Numbered from the stretch's first letter, positions 1-8,958 are shown. The stretch: DNA of 64,000 nucleotides from Collinsella sp. (GCA_019414325.1 DXMG01000002.1:44779-108778); one strand, 5' to 3'. The notes: generated by a model not told the origin, from the letters alone. Numbers and translations: made by a program.

Positions 1-1
1 C

Positions 2-490
2 GTCGTGTTGCAGGACGTGAACCTGTTCACCGGCACCGTGATGGATAACATCCGCTACGGCAACCTGGATGCCACCGACGAGGAGTGCATCGCGGCTGCC
101 AAGCTCGCGGGCGCTGACGACTTTATCACCCGCCTGCCCGACGGCTACGACACCATGCTCACCGGTAACGGCGCGCAGCTGTCGCAGGGCCAGCGCCAGC
201 TGATTTCGATCGCACGCGCCGCCGTCGCCGATCCGCCGGCAATGATTCTGGACGAGGCCACATCGAGCATCGACACCCGCACCGAGGCTATCGTGCAAGC
301 GGGTATGGACAAGCTCATGGAGGGCCGCACGACGTTTGTCATCGCACACCGCCTGTCCACCGTGCGCAACTCCGACGCGATCATCTGTCTGGACCACGGC
401 CGCATTATCGAGCGCGGTAACCACGACGAGCTGATCGCCAAGCGCGGATACTACTATCAGCTCTATACCGGAGCGTTTGAGCTGGAGTAG
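2..490 (+). CDS. ABC exporter, C-terminal part of ATPase domain (5' truncated)
   Basis: The last ~162 residues of an ABC exporter nucleotide-binding domain; the gene starts before the window. In order it shows the Q-loop region (VVLQDVNLFTGTV), the signature LSQGQRQL, Walker B AMILDEATSSID with the catalytic Glu, and the switch histidine in IAHRLSTV. This is the catalytically intact type of NBD, as in the active half of heterodimeric exporters. By comparison with the two exporter pairs at 33-37 kb and 45-48.5 kb, a partner subunit probably lies just upstream, outside the window. The substrate cannot be read from this fragment. The stop TAG ends at 490. Confidence 0.93.
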   Translation, partial: VVLQDVNLFTGTVMDNIRYGNLDATDEECIAAAKLAGADDFITRLPDGYDTMLTGNGAQLSQGQRQLISIARAAVADPPAMILDEATSSIDTRTEAIVQAGMDKLMEGRTTFVIAHRLSTVRNSDAIICLDHGRIIERGNHDELIAKRGYYYQLYTGAFELE

Positions 491-612
491 TTCGGCTCGC
501 CGAGATGGCCGATTTGCCGCTCATTCGTCGGGCACGACCCTAATCAATGCCCTCCTCTTTCGCGGTAAATCGACTCATCTCAACGACCCAAACAAGATGC
601 GCCGCAACGAAT

Positions 613-648
613 AAAGCCTCCGCAGCCACACGAGCCGCGGAGGCTTTT
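613..648. terminator. Bidirectional hairpin terminator
   Basis: Perfect 11-bp inverted repeat AAAGCCTCCGC (613-623) and GCGGAGGCTTT (637-647), with T-rich ends on both strands. It sits between the convergent ABC exporter and GGDEF genes and probably ends both transcripts. Confidence 0.85.
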
Positions 649-668
649 CTATACCTTCTATTACGGGC

Positions 669-1760
669 TTACCGTTCCTCGCGTTGCGGCCCGGCTGCCT
701 CGGCTGTCTTTACGCGGTTCTTGTCGATGTACATGTTTTTGTCGGCCTGGGAAAAGAGTTCACGCATGGTAGGCGGCTCGTCAAAATCACTGGAAAGCGC
801 GTAGCCCACCGCATAGCTGATAGGCATGTCGGGGTGGGCCCCGGAATACTCGTTCACGTTCGCACGAACCTGAGCGAGACAGGACTCCACGGCAGCCCGA
901 TCGGCATCCCACAGCACCGCGATAAACTCATCGCCGCCGTCGCGGCCCACAAAGCAAGTCTCGGACGCCACGCGCCCCAGCTGCCGGGCAAAAGAACGGA
1001 TGTATTCGTCACCCTTCTCGTGGCCAAAGGTGTTATTGACCGTATGCAGATTGTTAAGATCGAAGACGCACAGCGCAACGGGCGCTTCAGCGGAAACGGG
1101 CTGCTCCTGCCCCAAGATCTCCTCGCACTTGTTCTTGTTGGGCAGTCCCGTGGCTTCGTCGAGATAGACTTTGCTCTGCAGTTCGCGATTGAGCGCGGCA
1201 GTTCGCACCGCGCGAACAAGCTCGACCGCAAAGGTCGTCACCAAGCCCATGATGTCGATGATCACCAGGCCCTCGAGATAGTTGAGCGCCGACGCCTTCT
1301 CCTGAGAGTAGTCCTCTGCGAGTCGCGTAGCATCGTCGCAAATGCCAAAGAACTCCTCGCTCATGGCGATAATGTCAGTGTTCTCGTAGCCGACTTCGCG
1401 CACGCGGACGATCTCGGCGCAAAGCTCATCAAAATAGTTTGCAAGCTCGGTCATCTTTGCCTGATACTCATCGTCGTCGAGACGGACGAGGTTGAGGTCG
1501 TCACTTCCGTAACGCAAACCGTTGATGTATGAATCCACGGCTTTGAGCAGGTCATCTTGAGGCTGGCCCGCATCCTCGAGCTTAACGATTCGCTGCGTGG
1601 TACCGCGCACCAGACCGGCGTAGTTGACCACGCGCGCCGTGCCCTGGATATCGGAGACGAGCAGCATGACATTGATGAAGAAGAAGATGAGAACTGCCGT
1701 GAGCACCATCATGAGCAGGCGCACCGCCTGGCTGGCCTTCTTGGCAACAGAAGTATTCAC
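669..1760 (-). CDS. Membrane GGDEF-domain protein (probable diguanylate cyclase)
   Basis: A 363-residue predicted membrane protein. It has a transmembrane helix at about 13-35, an extracytoplasmic four-helix-like region (about 36-165, containing GLVRGTTQRIVKLE, reminiscent of PilJ/NIT-type sensor bundles), a second helix at about 168-188, then a GGDEF domain from about 200. DEATGLPNKNK opens the domain and the active-site motif is intact as GRDGGDEF (about 272-278), so cyclic-di-GMP synthesis from two GTP is likely. No obvious RxxD inhibitory site was noted. The GTG start at 1760 has AGGGGA seven bases upstream. It stands alone, between two terminator or regulatory spacers. The signal sensed is unknown. 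Confidence 0.88.
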   Translation of the reverse strand: MNTSVAKKASQAVRLLMMVLTAVLIFFFINVMLLVSDIQGTARVVNYAGLVRGTTQRIVKLEDAGQPQDDLLKAVDSYINGLRYGSDDLNLVRLDDDEYQAKMTELANYFDELCAEIVRVREVGYENTDIIAMSEEFFGICDDATRLAEDYSQEKASALNYLEGLVIIDIMGLVTTFAVELVRAVRTAALNRELQSKVYLDEATGLPNKNKCEEILGQEQPVSAEAPVALCVFDLNNLHTVNNTFGHEKGDEYIRSFARQLGRVASETCFVGRDGGDEFIAVLWDADRAAVESCLAQVRANVNEYSGAHPDMPISYAVGYALSSDFDEPPTMRELFSQADKNMYIDKNRVKTAEAAGPQREER

Positions 1761-1880
1761 AAGTTCAATCCCCTAAATGACAAAAAAGCAAGTAGCACGC
1801 AGTGTGCTGAAATTCACGTGAAGTCAACTCTACCAGATGATTTTTCTAGGACGGGGATTAAAGAATCATCGACACGATAG

Positions 1881-2792
1881 CTATTTGAGGAGTTGGGCCA
1901 TGGCGTTGACGAATTTTTGGACTTGGAGGGCGGGCTCGAGCGGGTAGTGCAGAAAGACCGGTACTTCGCGACCGCACAGGAACGGCACGCCCACAAAGGC
2001 CGGGTGCACCCCCGACCACGCTCCGCAGGTGAGTACCGCGTCGCCCTTTTCCTCCGCCTCGTTAAAGAGCGCAAAGTCGAAGCTATCCACGTCGATCACG
2101 TCCACGCCGCCGTCTGCTAACAGGTCGATACGCAGGCTGTCCATGGCATCGTTGCCGTGACGGAGCACGCACAGGCGCATGCCTTCCAAGTCGGCGACCG
2201 TGATGCGATTTTTGCGCGCCAGCGGGCTCGTGCGCGGCAGGTCGATATAAAACGGCACGTTGACAATGCGGAGCTTTTGGCAGGTGTCGCCCCAGCGTGG
2301 GGTCGAAAAACTCGACTGCACTACATCGACCTCGCGGCCCAAGCTGCGCATGACGGTCTCGCGCTCGTCATAGAGGTCGCTCACCGGCACGATCTCAAAT
2401 CGCAGCGACGGTTCCAGCTCGTGCACACCCGTCCACATCGAAAGCGTCTGGCGCCCCGGGCACATCATCGACACGCCCAGGCGCACGGCACCGCCATCAC
2501 CCGCCGCGCGTCGGGCGCGTCGCAACGCATCCTCGGACTGGCGCATGATCGAGCGCGCGTCGTCCACCAGCAGAGCGCCCGCCGGCGTCACCTTGACGCC
2601 CGAGTGCGAGCGTTCGAACAGCGTGATGCCGAACTCGGCCTCGAAACCCGACACCTGCTTGACGAGCGCCGGAGTCGACACGCGCAATTTTGCCGCCGCA
2701 CGCGAGAAGCTTCCCAGCTCCGCGGCGGCCGATATGGCCTCAAGTCGTCGATCGTACACGTCAATCTCCCGTTTTCGCGTCTGTGAACGCAT
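1881..2792 (-). CDS. LysR-type transcriptional regulator
   Basis: 303 residues with the LysR layout: an N-terminal winged HTH (about 12-72, containing GSFSRAAAKLRVSTPALVKQ) and a substrate-binding domain (about 98-300). It is transcribed divergently from the SDR-MFS-Gfo cluster at 2993-6306, with a 200-bp shared control region holding repeated motifs. By family habit it most likely regulates that cluster and itself in response to a pathway metabolite. The effector is not identifiable. The ribosome-binding site before the ATG at 2792 is weak. Confidence 0.9.
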   Translation of the reverse strand: MRSQTRKREIDVYDRRLEAISAAAELGSFSRAAAKLRVSTPALVKQVSGFEAEFGITLFERSHSGVKVTPAGALLVDDARSIMRQSEDALRRARRAAGDGGAVRLGVSMMCPGRQTLSMWTGVHELEPSLRFEIVPVSDLYDERETVMRSLGREVDVVQSSFSTPRWGDTCQKLRIVNVPFYIDLPRTSPLARKNRITVADLEGMRLCVLRHGNDAMDSLRIDLLADGGVDVIDVDSFDFALFNEAEEKGDAVLTCGAWSGVHPAFVGVPFLCGREVPVFLHYPLEPALQVQKFVNAMAQLLK

Positions 2793-2808
2793 GGCGCCAC
2801 AGGGGGTT

Positions 2809-2936
2809 GTTTTCGCAGGTCACGCGCTCAATTGAGAATAAACTGCATCGCACAGTGTAAACCTACGGTTAACACCATTCTAACAAATATGCAATTCACC
2901 TGCGCAAATGCAAAGCATACGATAACCTGCGAAAAC
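2809..2936. promoter_or_regulatory. Candidate operator repeats in divergent LysR/SDR spacer
   Basis: GTTTTCGCAGGT at 2809-2820 is the exact reverse complement of ACCTGCGAAAAC at 2925-2936. A third copy, ACCTGCGCAAAT (10 of 12 matches), lies at 2898-2909. Three sites spread over the spacer between divergent genes are what looping LysR-type regulation would need. This is inference; the binding protein is not shown. Confidence 0.5.
2857..2873. promoter_or_regulatory. Palindromic site in LysR/SDR spacer
   Basis: GTAAACC-TAC-GGTTAAC is a near-perfect palindrome (6 of 7 pairs) in the middle of the divergent spacer. It is a second candidate operator, different in sequence from the ACCTGCG repeats around it. 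Confidence 0.35.
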
Positions 2937-2992
2937 CACGTGGGTCGATTAATGGGAACGGCCCACCGGGAGGCACAAGAAGGGAAGTTTCT

Positions 2993-3874
2993 ATGAGCAA
3001 CTGGCTTAAGCTCGAGGGCGATGTTTGCGCCGTGACCGGCGCACTCGGCGGTATGGGCGTCGAGATTTGCCGCGAGTTCGCCCGCAACGGCGCCAACGTC
3101 GTCCTGCTCGACCTGGACGAAGAGAAGGTCAAGGCCGCAGCCGCCGACCTCGCCGCCGAGTTTGGCATCCACGCCGAGGGTTACAAGATGAACGCCACCG
3201 ACGAGGCCGAGGTTCAGGCCGCCGTCGACGCCACCATCGCCGACTTCGGCCGCGTCGACGTCCTCGTCAACACCGCCGGCATCCTGCGCTTCGCCGCCAT
3301 GGAGGACCTGCCGCTGAGCGACTGGGAGCAGGTGCTCAACGTCAACCTCACCGGCTACTTCATCACCTCGCAGCGCTTTGGTCGCGAGATGATCAAAGCC
3401 GGCCAGGGTCGCCTGGTGCACATCTCAACCGTTGCCAGCCACTCCCCCGAGACGTTCTCGGGCGTGTACAGCTCCACCAAGGCCGGCGTCAACATGATGT
3501 CCAAGATGCTCGCCGCCGAGTGGGGCCCCTACGGCGTGCGCTCCAACTGCGTCGAGCCCTGCTTCGTCAAGACCCCGATGTCGGCCAATTTCTACGCCGA
3601 CCCCGAGGTCGAAAAGAGTCGCAGTCGTCTGATCGCCACGCGTCGCATCGGCGAGGTCAGCGATATCGCCAACGCCGTCATGTTCCTGGCGTCCAAGCGC
3701 TCGGACTTTACCACCGGCGACGCTATCAAGGTCGACGGCGGCTTCTCCAACATGATGGGCGACCTCACTGCCAAGCCCGGCGGCCGTCGCGCCTATGCCG
3801 ACAACTACCTTAAGAACAAGGGCGTCGAGCTTTGGTCCGATGAGTCCGGCGTCGCCAAGCCGACCGACCAGTAA
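2993..3874 (+). CDS. SDR-family NAD(P)-dependent oxidoreductase
   Basis: 293 residues of a classical short-chain dehydrogenase. The dinucleotide motif TGALGGMG is at 15-22, NTAG (in place of NNAG) near 90, and the active-site Tyr159-x3-Lys163 in YSSTK. Aligned without gaps to FabG-type enzymes, the usual catalytic Ser falls on Thr146 (HISTVAS), a conservative but notable change. A polar tail of about 40 residues follows the fold. The start is supported by AAGGGAAG before ATG. It is first in a co-directional run with an MFS transporter and a Gfo/Idh/MocA dehydrogenase, suggesting uptake and oxidation of a sugar, polyol or sugar acid; the substrate is not known. Confidence 0.9.
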   Translation: MSNWLKLEGDVCAVTGALGGMGVEICREFARNGANVVLLDLDEEKVKAAAADLAAEFGIHAEGYKMNATDEAEVQAAVDATIADFGRVDVLVNTAGILRFAAMEDLPLSDWEQVLNVNLTGYFITSQRFGREMIKAGQGRLVHISTVASHSPETFSGVYSSTKAGVNMMSKMLAAEWGPYGVRSNCVEPCFVKTPMSANFYADPEVEKSRSRLIATRRIGEVSDIANAVMFLASKRSDFTTGDAIKVDGGFSNMMGDLTAKPGGRRAYADNYLKNKGVELWSDESGVAKPTDQ

Positions 3875-3939
3875 ACCAACCTAACAGGGAGGCCCGCGGA
3901 TACGCCCGCCCCTCCCCCGCATCGATCAGAAAGAGTCCA

Positions 3940-5196
3940 ATGGCTTCCACCAACTCCAACAAGGGTCGCGCCGTCGTGCTTTCCGCCGCGTGCGTCACCA
4001 TGTTCTTCATCAGCTCCATCGCGCTGTATTCCGTCGTGAGCAAGAACCTGCTCGCCGTCTACCCCGAGTGGTCGAGCGCCCTTACCTGGGCTTTCCCGGT
4101 CTTTCAGACCATCATGGCCGTGACGGGCATCTTCGCCGGCCGCATCTCCGATAAGATCGGCCCGCGCAACGTCGTGATCGCCGCCGCCGTGTGCTACGGC
4201 GTGGGCTGGTTCATGTCCGGCACCGTCACCGAGTCGTGGCAGTTCTACCTGTGGTTCTCGCTCGTCGCCGCCGTCGGCAACGGCCTGGGCTACAACCCGG
4301 CGCTCACCACCGGCCAAAAGTGGTTCATCGACAAGAAGGGTCTCGCCTCCGGCATCACCCTGGCCGCTTCGACCGCCGGCCCCGCCGTGCTGTCCCCGGT
4401 GCTCGCCTCGCTGCTCATCCCGAGCCTGGGCATCTTTGGCGCCCTCAAGGCACTCGGCGTCATCTTCTTTGTGACAATCGCCGCCTCCGCCCTGTTCCTG
4501 AAGGCCCCCGAGGCCGGTTGGCTGCCCGAGGGCTTCGAGGCCCCCAAGGGCGGCGCGCATGCCGGCACCTTCGGTGACCTCACCCCGGGCGAGATGGTCA
4601 AGACCCCGCGCTTCTGGGTCCTCATCGTCACCTTCGCCTTTGCCGCCACCGCGGGCACCCTGCTCGTGGGCAAGGTTGCCTCCATCGCCGCCGTCCAGCT
4701 CTTCGCCGACCCCACGAGCGCCGCGGCCGTCGCCCTCGGCGGCGTGGTGGTCTCTGTCAACACCTGCGCCAACCTGGTCGGTCGTCTGTCCTTTGGCCAG
4801 ATCATTGACAAGCTCGGCGCCTATAAGTCACTGCTCATCAGCCTTGTCGTCACCATCGTCGCCCTCGTCATCATGTCGATGAGCTTTACGCAGAGCATGT
4901 TCTTTGTGGCGCTCGCCCTGCTCGGCTTTAGCTTTGGCGCCCTGCTCGTCATCTACCCGCCGCTCACCGGCGGCGCCTTTGGCACCAGCAACATTGGTGT
5001 CAACTACGGCATCATGTTTTTGGGTTATGCCGCTTCCACCTGGATCAGCCAGCCCATCACCGCCGTGCTGTATCACGCCGAGGCCGGCAGCGCCGCCTAC
5101 CAGCAGTCCTTCTACGGCGCCATTGTGATCGCCGCCATCGCCGTCGTGCTCACCGTCTACATGATGGTCTCCGACAGCAAGAAGAAGTCCGCCTAG
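3940..5196 (+). CDS. MFS transporter
   Basis: 418 residues, very hydrophobic, with about 12 predicted membrane helices in two halves. The loop GRISDKIGPRN (about 66-76) is the MFS motif-A region between helices 2 and 3. The overall look resembles the oxalate/formate-antiporter-like branch (OFA/UhpC-type). It is a cytoplasmic membrane permease lying 65 bp after the SDR gene and 69 bp before the Gfo/Idh/MocA gene, so it probably imports the substrate these enzymes act on. The RBS is weak (AGAAAGAG), so it may depend on translation coupled to the upstream gene. Confidence 0.88.
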   Translation: MASTNSNKGRAVVLSAACVTMFFISSIALYSVVSKNLLAVYPEWSSALTWAFPVFQTIMAVTGIFAGRISDKIGPRNVVIAAAVCYGVGWFMSGTVTESWQFYLWFSLVAAVGNGLGYNPALTTGQKWFIDKKGLASGITLAASTAGPAVLSPVLASLLIPSLGIFGALKALGVIFFVTIAASALFLKAPEAGWLPEGFEAPKGGAHAGTFGDLTPGEMVKTPRFWVLIVTFAFAATAGTLLVGKVASIAAVQLFADPTSAAAVALGGVVVSVNTCANLVGRLSFGQIIDKLGAYKSLLISLVVTIVALVIMSMSFTQSMFFVALALLGFSFGALLVIYPPLTGGAFGTSNIGVNYGIMFLGYAASTWISQPITAVLYHAEAGSAAYQQSFYGAIVIAAIAVVLTVYMMVSDSKKKSA

Positions 5197-5204
5197 TTTT
5201 ACCG

Positions 5205-5235
5205 ATGCGACAAAGGGACAGCCCCTTTGTCGCAT
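5205..5235. repeat. Short hairpin repeat, CAAAGGG-core family, copy 1
   Basis: Perfect 13-bp inverted repeat: ATGCGACAAAGGG (205-217 of the 5-kb line) pairs with CCCTTTGTCGCAT ending at 5235, across a 5-base loop. It lies between the MFS and Gfo genes. Relatives occur at 21517, 23772, 44805, 54471 and 56591. No T-run follows, so it is more likely a dispersed repeat or RNA-processing hairpin than a terminator. Confidence 0.8.
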
Positions 5236-5265
5236 TCCACCGGTCACCAGTATTAAGGAGTCGAA

Positions 5266-6306
5266 ATGTCTGAGCTCAACCCCGTCCGCATTGCCGTTAT
5301 CGGCGCCGGCGCCATGGGCCGCAACCACATCCGCTTTGTCACCGAGGAGCCCGAGGCCGAGCTCGTCGCCATCGCCGACGCCTTTGAGGGCGCCCGCGCC
5401 ACGGCCGAGGCCGCCGGCGTGCCGTTTTATACCGATCCCGCCCAGATGATGGACGAGGTCAAACCCGAGGCCGTCATCATCGCCACCCCCAACGACCTGC
5501 ACCTGGGCGTTGCCCGCGAGGCTGTGAAGCGCAACATCGTGCCGCTGGTCGAAAAGCCGATCTCCAACGATCTTGAGGATGCCCAGGCTTTCGCCGCCGA
5601 GGCCGAGACCGCCGGCGTGCCCGTGCTCGTGGGCCAGCATCGTCGCCACAATCCCTTCGTCAACAAGGCCAAGGAGATCATCGAGTCTGGCGAGCTGGGC
5701 AAGCTCACCGTGTCGAGCTTCCACTACATGATCTATAAGAATGACGAGTACTTCGACGTCGAGTGGCGCCGCAAGAAGGGCGCCGGCCCGATCCTGGTCA
5801 ACCTGGTGCACGACGTCGACCTGCTCCGCTACCTGCTGGGCGAGCCCGTTGCCGTCCAGGGTATGCAGTCCAGCGCCGCCCGCGGTTTTGAGACCGAGGA
5901 CTCCGCCGTGGTCAACGTCCGTTTTGCCGATGGCGCGCTCGCAAGCATGACCATCTCCGACGCCACCGCCAGCCCCTGGAACTGGGAGGCAACCGCTCGC
6001 GAGGATCCGCAGTACCGCCCCTTCGACGCCGACGCCTACTTTATCGGCGGAACCTTGGGCGCTCTGTCGCTGCCCCGCCTGCACCAGTTCTCCTACGACG
6101 GCGCCTCCAACTGGCACAAGCCGCTGCAGATGGAGATTCCGGCCGTGGACCCGGCACTGCCGCACAAGATGCAGCTCAAGCACTTTGTGAAGGTTGTCCG
6201 CCGCGAGGTCGAGCCCGTCGTAACCCCCGCCGATAATGTCAAGACGCTCACGCTTCTCAACGCCATCAAGGAGGCCGCCGAGACCGGCCAGCTCGTCGAG
6301 CTGTAA
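5266..6306 (+). CDS. Gfo/Idh/MocA-family oxidoreductase
   Basis: 346 residues. An N-terminal Rossmann domain carries GAGAMG (11-16), the EKPIS motif with its catalytic Lys lies near 96-100, and the C-terminal substrate domain contains HDVDLLRYL (about 184-192), the usual active-site His/Asp region. Family members oxidise or reduce sugars, inositols and amino-sugars with NAD(P). A strong RBS (AAGGAG) precedes the ATG. It is third in the SDR-MFS-Gfo cluster, and two dehydrogenases beside one permease suggest stepwise oxidation or epimerisation of a polyol or sugar. The exact substrate cannot be named. Confidence 0.9.
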   Translation: MSELNPVRIAVIGAGAMGRNHIRFVTEEPEAELVAIADAFEGARATAEAAGVPFYTDPAQMMDEVKPEAVIIATPNDLHLGVAREAVKRNIVPLVEKPISNDLEDAQAFAAEAETAGVPVLVGQHRRHNPFVNKAKEIIESGELGKLTVSSFHYMIYKNDEYFDVEWRRKKGAGPILVNLVHDVDLLRYLLGEPVAVQGMQSSAARGFETEDSAVVNVRFADGALASMTISDATASPWNWEATAREDPQYRPFDADAYFIGGTLGALSLPRLHQFSYDGASNWHKPLQMEIPAVDPALPHKMQLKHFVKVVRREVEPVVTPADNVKTLTLLNAIKEAAETGQLVEL

Positions 6307-6379
6307 TGCCTTAAGAGCGACCGCGGCAAAACCCCATGCCGAGCCCCTCGGTCCGCCACAAACAAGCCCCCTCTTCTTT

Positions 6380-6414
6380 GCCCCGCGAGCAGCCTCCTGC
6401 TCGCGGGGCATTTT
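6380..6414 (+). terminator. Rho-independent terminator after Gfo gene
   Basis: GCCCCGCGAGCAG (6380-6392) pairs with CTGCTCGCGGGGC (6397-6409), 13 bp with a 4-base loop, followed by ATTTTG. It ends the SDR-MFS-Gfo transcript. Confidence 0.85.
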
Positions 6415-6475
6415 GCTACCTTGCCGACGATTTTTCTGGGGCGAGGGCTATTTTGTACCTAAGTTTGATTCGTTT

Positions 6476-6635
6476 GCCACGAAATGCGCCTATCTACTAC
6501 GTTTAACCAATCGCCCTCAACCATACCGAATTTCGCGAAATAAAAACCGCAGGTAAACGTCTTGCCGATTTTCGGAAAACCCAGGTATGGTCAGCCCCTA
6601 CGGGTAAAACGTAGTAGAAAGGCCGTTTTCGTGGC
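6476..6635 (+). repeat. 160-bp structured intergenic element, copy A
   Basis: A 160-bp palindromic element. The outer arms GCCACGAAA and TTTCGTGGC enclose CTACTACGTTTAACC and GGGTAAAACGTAGTAG. Inside, ACCATACC (6520s) pairs with GGTATGGT (6570s-6590s) around a single-stranded-looking centre that includes AACCGCAGGTA (6545-6555) and CTTGCCG (6561-6567). A copy of exactly the same length, inverted, is at 37687-37846. It occupies most of the 411-bp gap before tex, so it could be a leader RNA of tex or a mobile, MITE-like element. Not a family I recognise. Confidence 0.75.
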
Positions 6636-6638
6636 GCG

Positions 6639-6661
6639 GTCCCAAAACAGCCTTTTGGGAC
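6639..6661. other. Small hairpin before tex
   Basis: GTCCCAAAA (6639-6647) pairs with TTTTGGGAC (6653-6661) across CAGCC. It lies directly after the 160-bp element and 56 bp before the tex start. It might be a weak terminator or attenuator in the tex leader. Confidence 0.5.
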
Positions 6662-6717
6662 GGGTGGTATCCTTGGTAGCTCTGTGCTGCAAACGCACCT
6701 TAAACGCAAGGAGTCCC

Positions 6718-8865
6718 ATGGATCTTATCGCCCAGCTCGCCCGCGAGCTCAACCTTAAGGCCGCCAACATCGAGGCGGCCGTCAAGCTCATCGACGAGGG
6801 CAACACCATCCCCTTTATCTCGCGCTACCGCAAGGAAGCCACGGGCGGCATGGACGACGTCGCCCTGCGCGCACTCGACGAGCGCCTGTCCTACCTGCGC
6901 AATCTTGAGCAGCGCAAAGAGGACGTCATTCTGCTCATCGACGCCCAGGGCAAACTCACACCCGAACTCGAGCGGCAGATTCGCGAGGCCACGCAGCTCC
7001 AGCGTGTCGAGGACCTCTACAAGCCCTACCGCAAAAAGCGCATGACCCGCGCGCAGAAGGCCCGCGAGGCAGGCCTGGAGCCGCTCGCCAACATGGTCAT
7101 CATGCAGGCCTCGGCCAAGGGCAGCGCGCTCGACGCCGCCGCGACCTACGTCAACGAGGAGGCCGGCTTCGACACACCCGAGAAGGCGCTTGCCGGCGCC
7201 GCCGACATCGTGGCCGAGACGGTGGCCGAGGACCCCGAGAACGTCGCCGACCTGCGCGCCTTTACGCAAAACACCGCCGATATCGTCGTCGAGGCCACCG
7301 ACCCCGCGGAGAAGACTCCCTACGAGCCTTACTACAACTTTGACGAGCCGCTGCGCCGCATCCCTAACCACCGCGTGCTGGCCATCGACCGCGGTGAGCG
7401 CGAGGGCAAGCTCCGCGTGCGCGTGAACGTCGACGGCGCTGCCGCCACGGCGCGCCTCGGCAGCCGTTGGCCCCGACGCCAGGGCGTGTTTGCCCCCATC
7501 TTCGATGCTGCCATCGCCGACGGTTACAAGCGCCTCATGGCCCCCTCGCTGGAGCGCGAGGCCCGCGCCAAACTCACCGTCCGTGCGCAAACCGAGGCCA
7601 TCAACGTCTTTGCCAAGAATCTTGAGGGCCTGCTCTCGGCACGCCCTGTGCGCGGCGCCCGCGTGCTCGCACTCGATCCGGGCTACCGCACCGGCTGCAA
7701 GGTCGCCGTCATGGACGAGACCGGCAAGCTGCTCGACCACGGCGTGGTCTACCCCACCAAGCCGCGCCACGACGTCGCCGGCACCAAGCGCGAGCTCGCC
7801 CGCCTCGTCAAGAAGGACGGCGTCAACACCATCGTCATCGGCAACGGCACCGCCAGCCGCGAGACCGAGGAAGTCGTCTCGGAGTTCATTGCCGAGCAGG
7901 CGCCCAGCCTTCACTACACCATCGTCAACGAGGCCGGCGCATCGGTGTACTCCGCCTCCGAGCTCGCCAGCCAGGAGTATCCCGACCTGGACGTCACCGT
8001 GCGCGGCGCCATGAGTCTGGGACGCCGCTTGCAAGACCCGCTGGCAGAGCTCGTCAAGATTCCGCCCCAGTCCATCGGCGTTGGCCAGTACCAGCACGAC
8101 CTTGATCAGGCCGAGCTTTCGCGTACCCTAGGCCATGTGGTGGAAGACGTCGTTAACCGCGTGGGTGTCGACGTCAACACCGCAAGCGCGAGCCTGCTGG
8201 GCTACGTGTCGGGCATTACGCCGAGCGTGGCCAAGAATATCGTGGCCTACCGCGAGGAAAACGGCGCCTTTACCGATCGCCGCCAGCTCAAGAAGGTCCC
8301 CAAACTAGGACCCAAGGCATACCTCAACGCCGCGGGCTTCCTGCGCATTAGCGGCGGCAATAACCCGCTCGACGCGACGAGCGTCCACCCCGAAAGCTAC
8401 GAGGTGGCCACGTCCGTCCTGGAACGCGCCGGCGTTAAAGCCAGCGAGCTTAGCCGTGGCGGCGTACCCGACATCGAGCGCCGCTTGGGCAGCATCTCGG
8501 CGCTGGCAAGCGACTTGGACTGCGGCACCCTCACACTCATCGACATCGTCAACGAGCTCAAGAAACCCGGCCGCGACCCGCGCGACGACGCGCCCGAAGT
8601 GGTCTTTAGCCGCTCAGCGCTTTCGATCGACGACCTGGAGCCCGGCATGGAGCTCAAGGGCACGGTGCGCAACGTCGTCGACTTTGGCGCCTTCGTCGAC
8701 GTGGGCGTGCACCAGGACGGCCTTGTGCACATCTCCAAGCTCGCCAACCGCTTTGTCAAGCACCCGAGCGACGTGGTGCGCGTCGGCGACACGGTCAAAG
8801 TGTGGGTCGAGAAGGTCGATCGCGACCGCAAGAAAATCTCCCTCACCATGGTGCAGGGGAAGTAG
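6718..8865 (+). CDS. tex: Tex-family RNA-binding transcription accessory protein
   Basis: 715 residues from ATG 6718, the normal Tex length. The frame is open 52 codons further upstream, but AAGGAG lies just before this ATG and the family N-terminus (MDLIAQLARELNLK) starts here. Domains in order are the N-terminal helical/HTH region, a YqgF/RNase H-like domain (around ALDPGYRTGCKVAVMD), helix-hairpin-helix repeats (around VNTASASLLGYVSGI), and a C-terminal S1 domain (GTVRNVVDFGAFVDVGVHQD, about 645-710). Tex binds nucleic acids and RNA polymerase and affects transcript processing in the cytoplasm. It appears to be a single-gene unit with its own terminator. Confidence 0.96.
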   Translation: MDLIAQLARELNLKAANIEAAVKLIDEGNTIPFISRYRKEATGGMDDVALRALDERLSYLRNLEQRKEDVILLIDAQGKLTPELERQIREATQLQRVEDLYKPYRKKRMTRAQKAREAGLEPLANMVIMQASAKGSALDAAATYVNEEAGFDTPEKALAGAADIVAETVAEDPENVADLRAFTQNTADIVVEATDPAEKTPYEPYYNFDEPLRRIPNHRVLAIDRGEREGKLRVRVNVDGAAATARLGSRWPRRQGVFAPIFDAAIADGYKRLMAPSLEREARAKLTVRAQTEAINVFAKNLEGLLSARPVRGARVLALDPGYRTGCKVAVMDETGKLLDHGVVYPTKPRHDVAGTKRELARLVKKDGVNTIVIGNGTASRETEEVVSEFIAEQAPSLHYTIVNEAGASVYSASELASQEYPDLDVTVRGAMSLGRRLQDPLAELVKIPPQSIGVGQYQHDLDQAELSRTLGHVVEDVVNRVGVDVNTASASLLGYVSGITPSVAKNIVAYREENGAFTDRRQLKKVPKLGPKAYLNAAGFLRISGGNNPLDATSVHPESYEVATSVLERAGVKASELSRGGVPDIERRLGSISALASDLDCGTLTLIDIVNELKKPGRDPRDDAPEVVFSRSALSIDDLEPGMELKGTVRNVVDFGAFVDVGVHQDGLVHISKLANRFVKHPSDVVRVGDTVKVWVEKVDRDRKKISLTMVQGK

Positions 8866-8888
8866 CGCGCACAAAACATGCCACGAGC

Positions 8889-8931
8889 AGAGGGCCCGGA
8901 TGTCTCAACGGACGTCCGGGCCCTCTCTTTT
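8889..8931. terminator. Terminator between tex and the zinc-ribbon gene
   Basis: AGAGGGCCCGGA (8889-8900) pairs with TCCGGGCCCTCT (8915-8926), followed by CTTTT on the + strand. It ends tex. The convergent minus-strand gene at 8959 may also use it. Confidence 0.85.
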
Positions 8932-8958
8932 GGAAATATAAATTAGAGGATTATTAGA

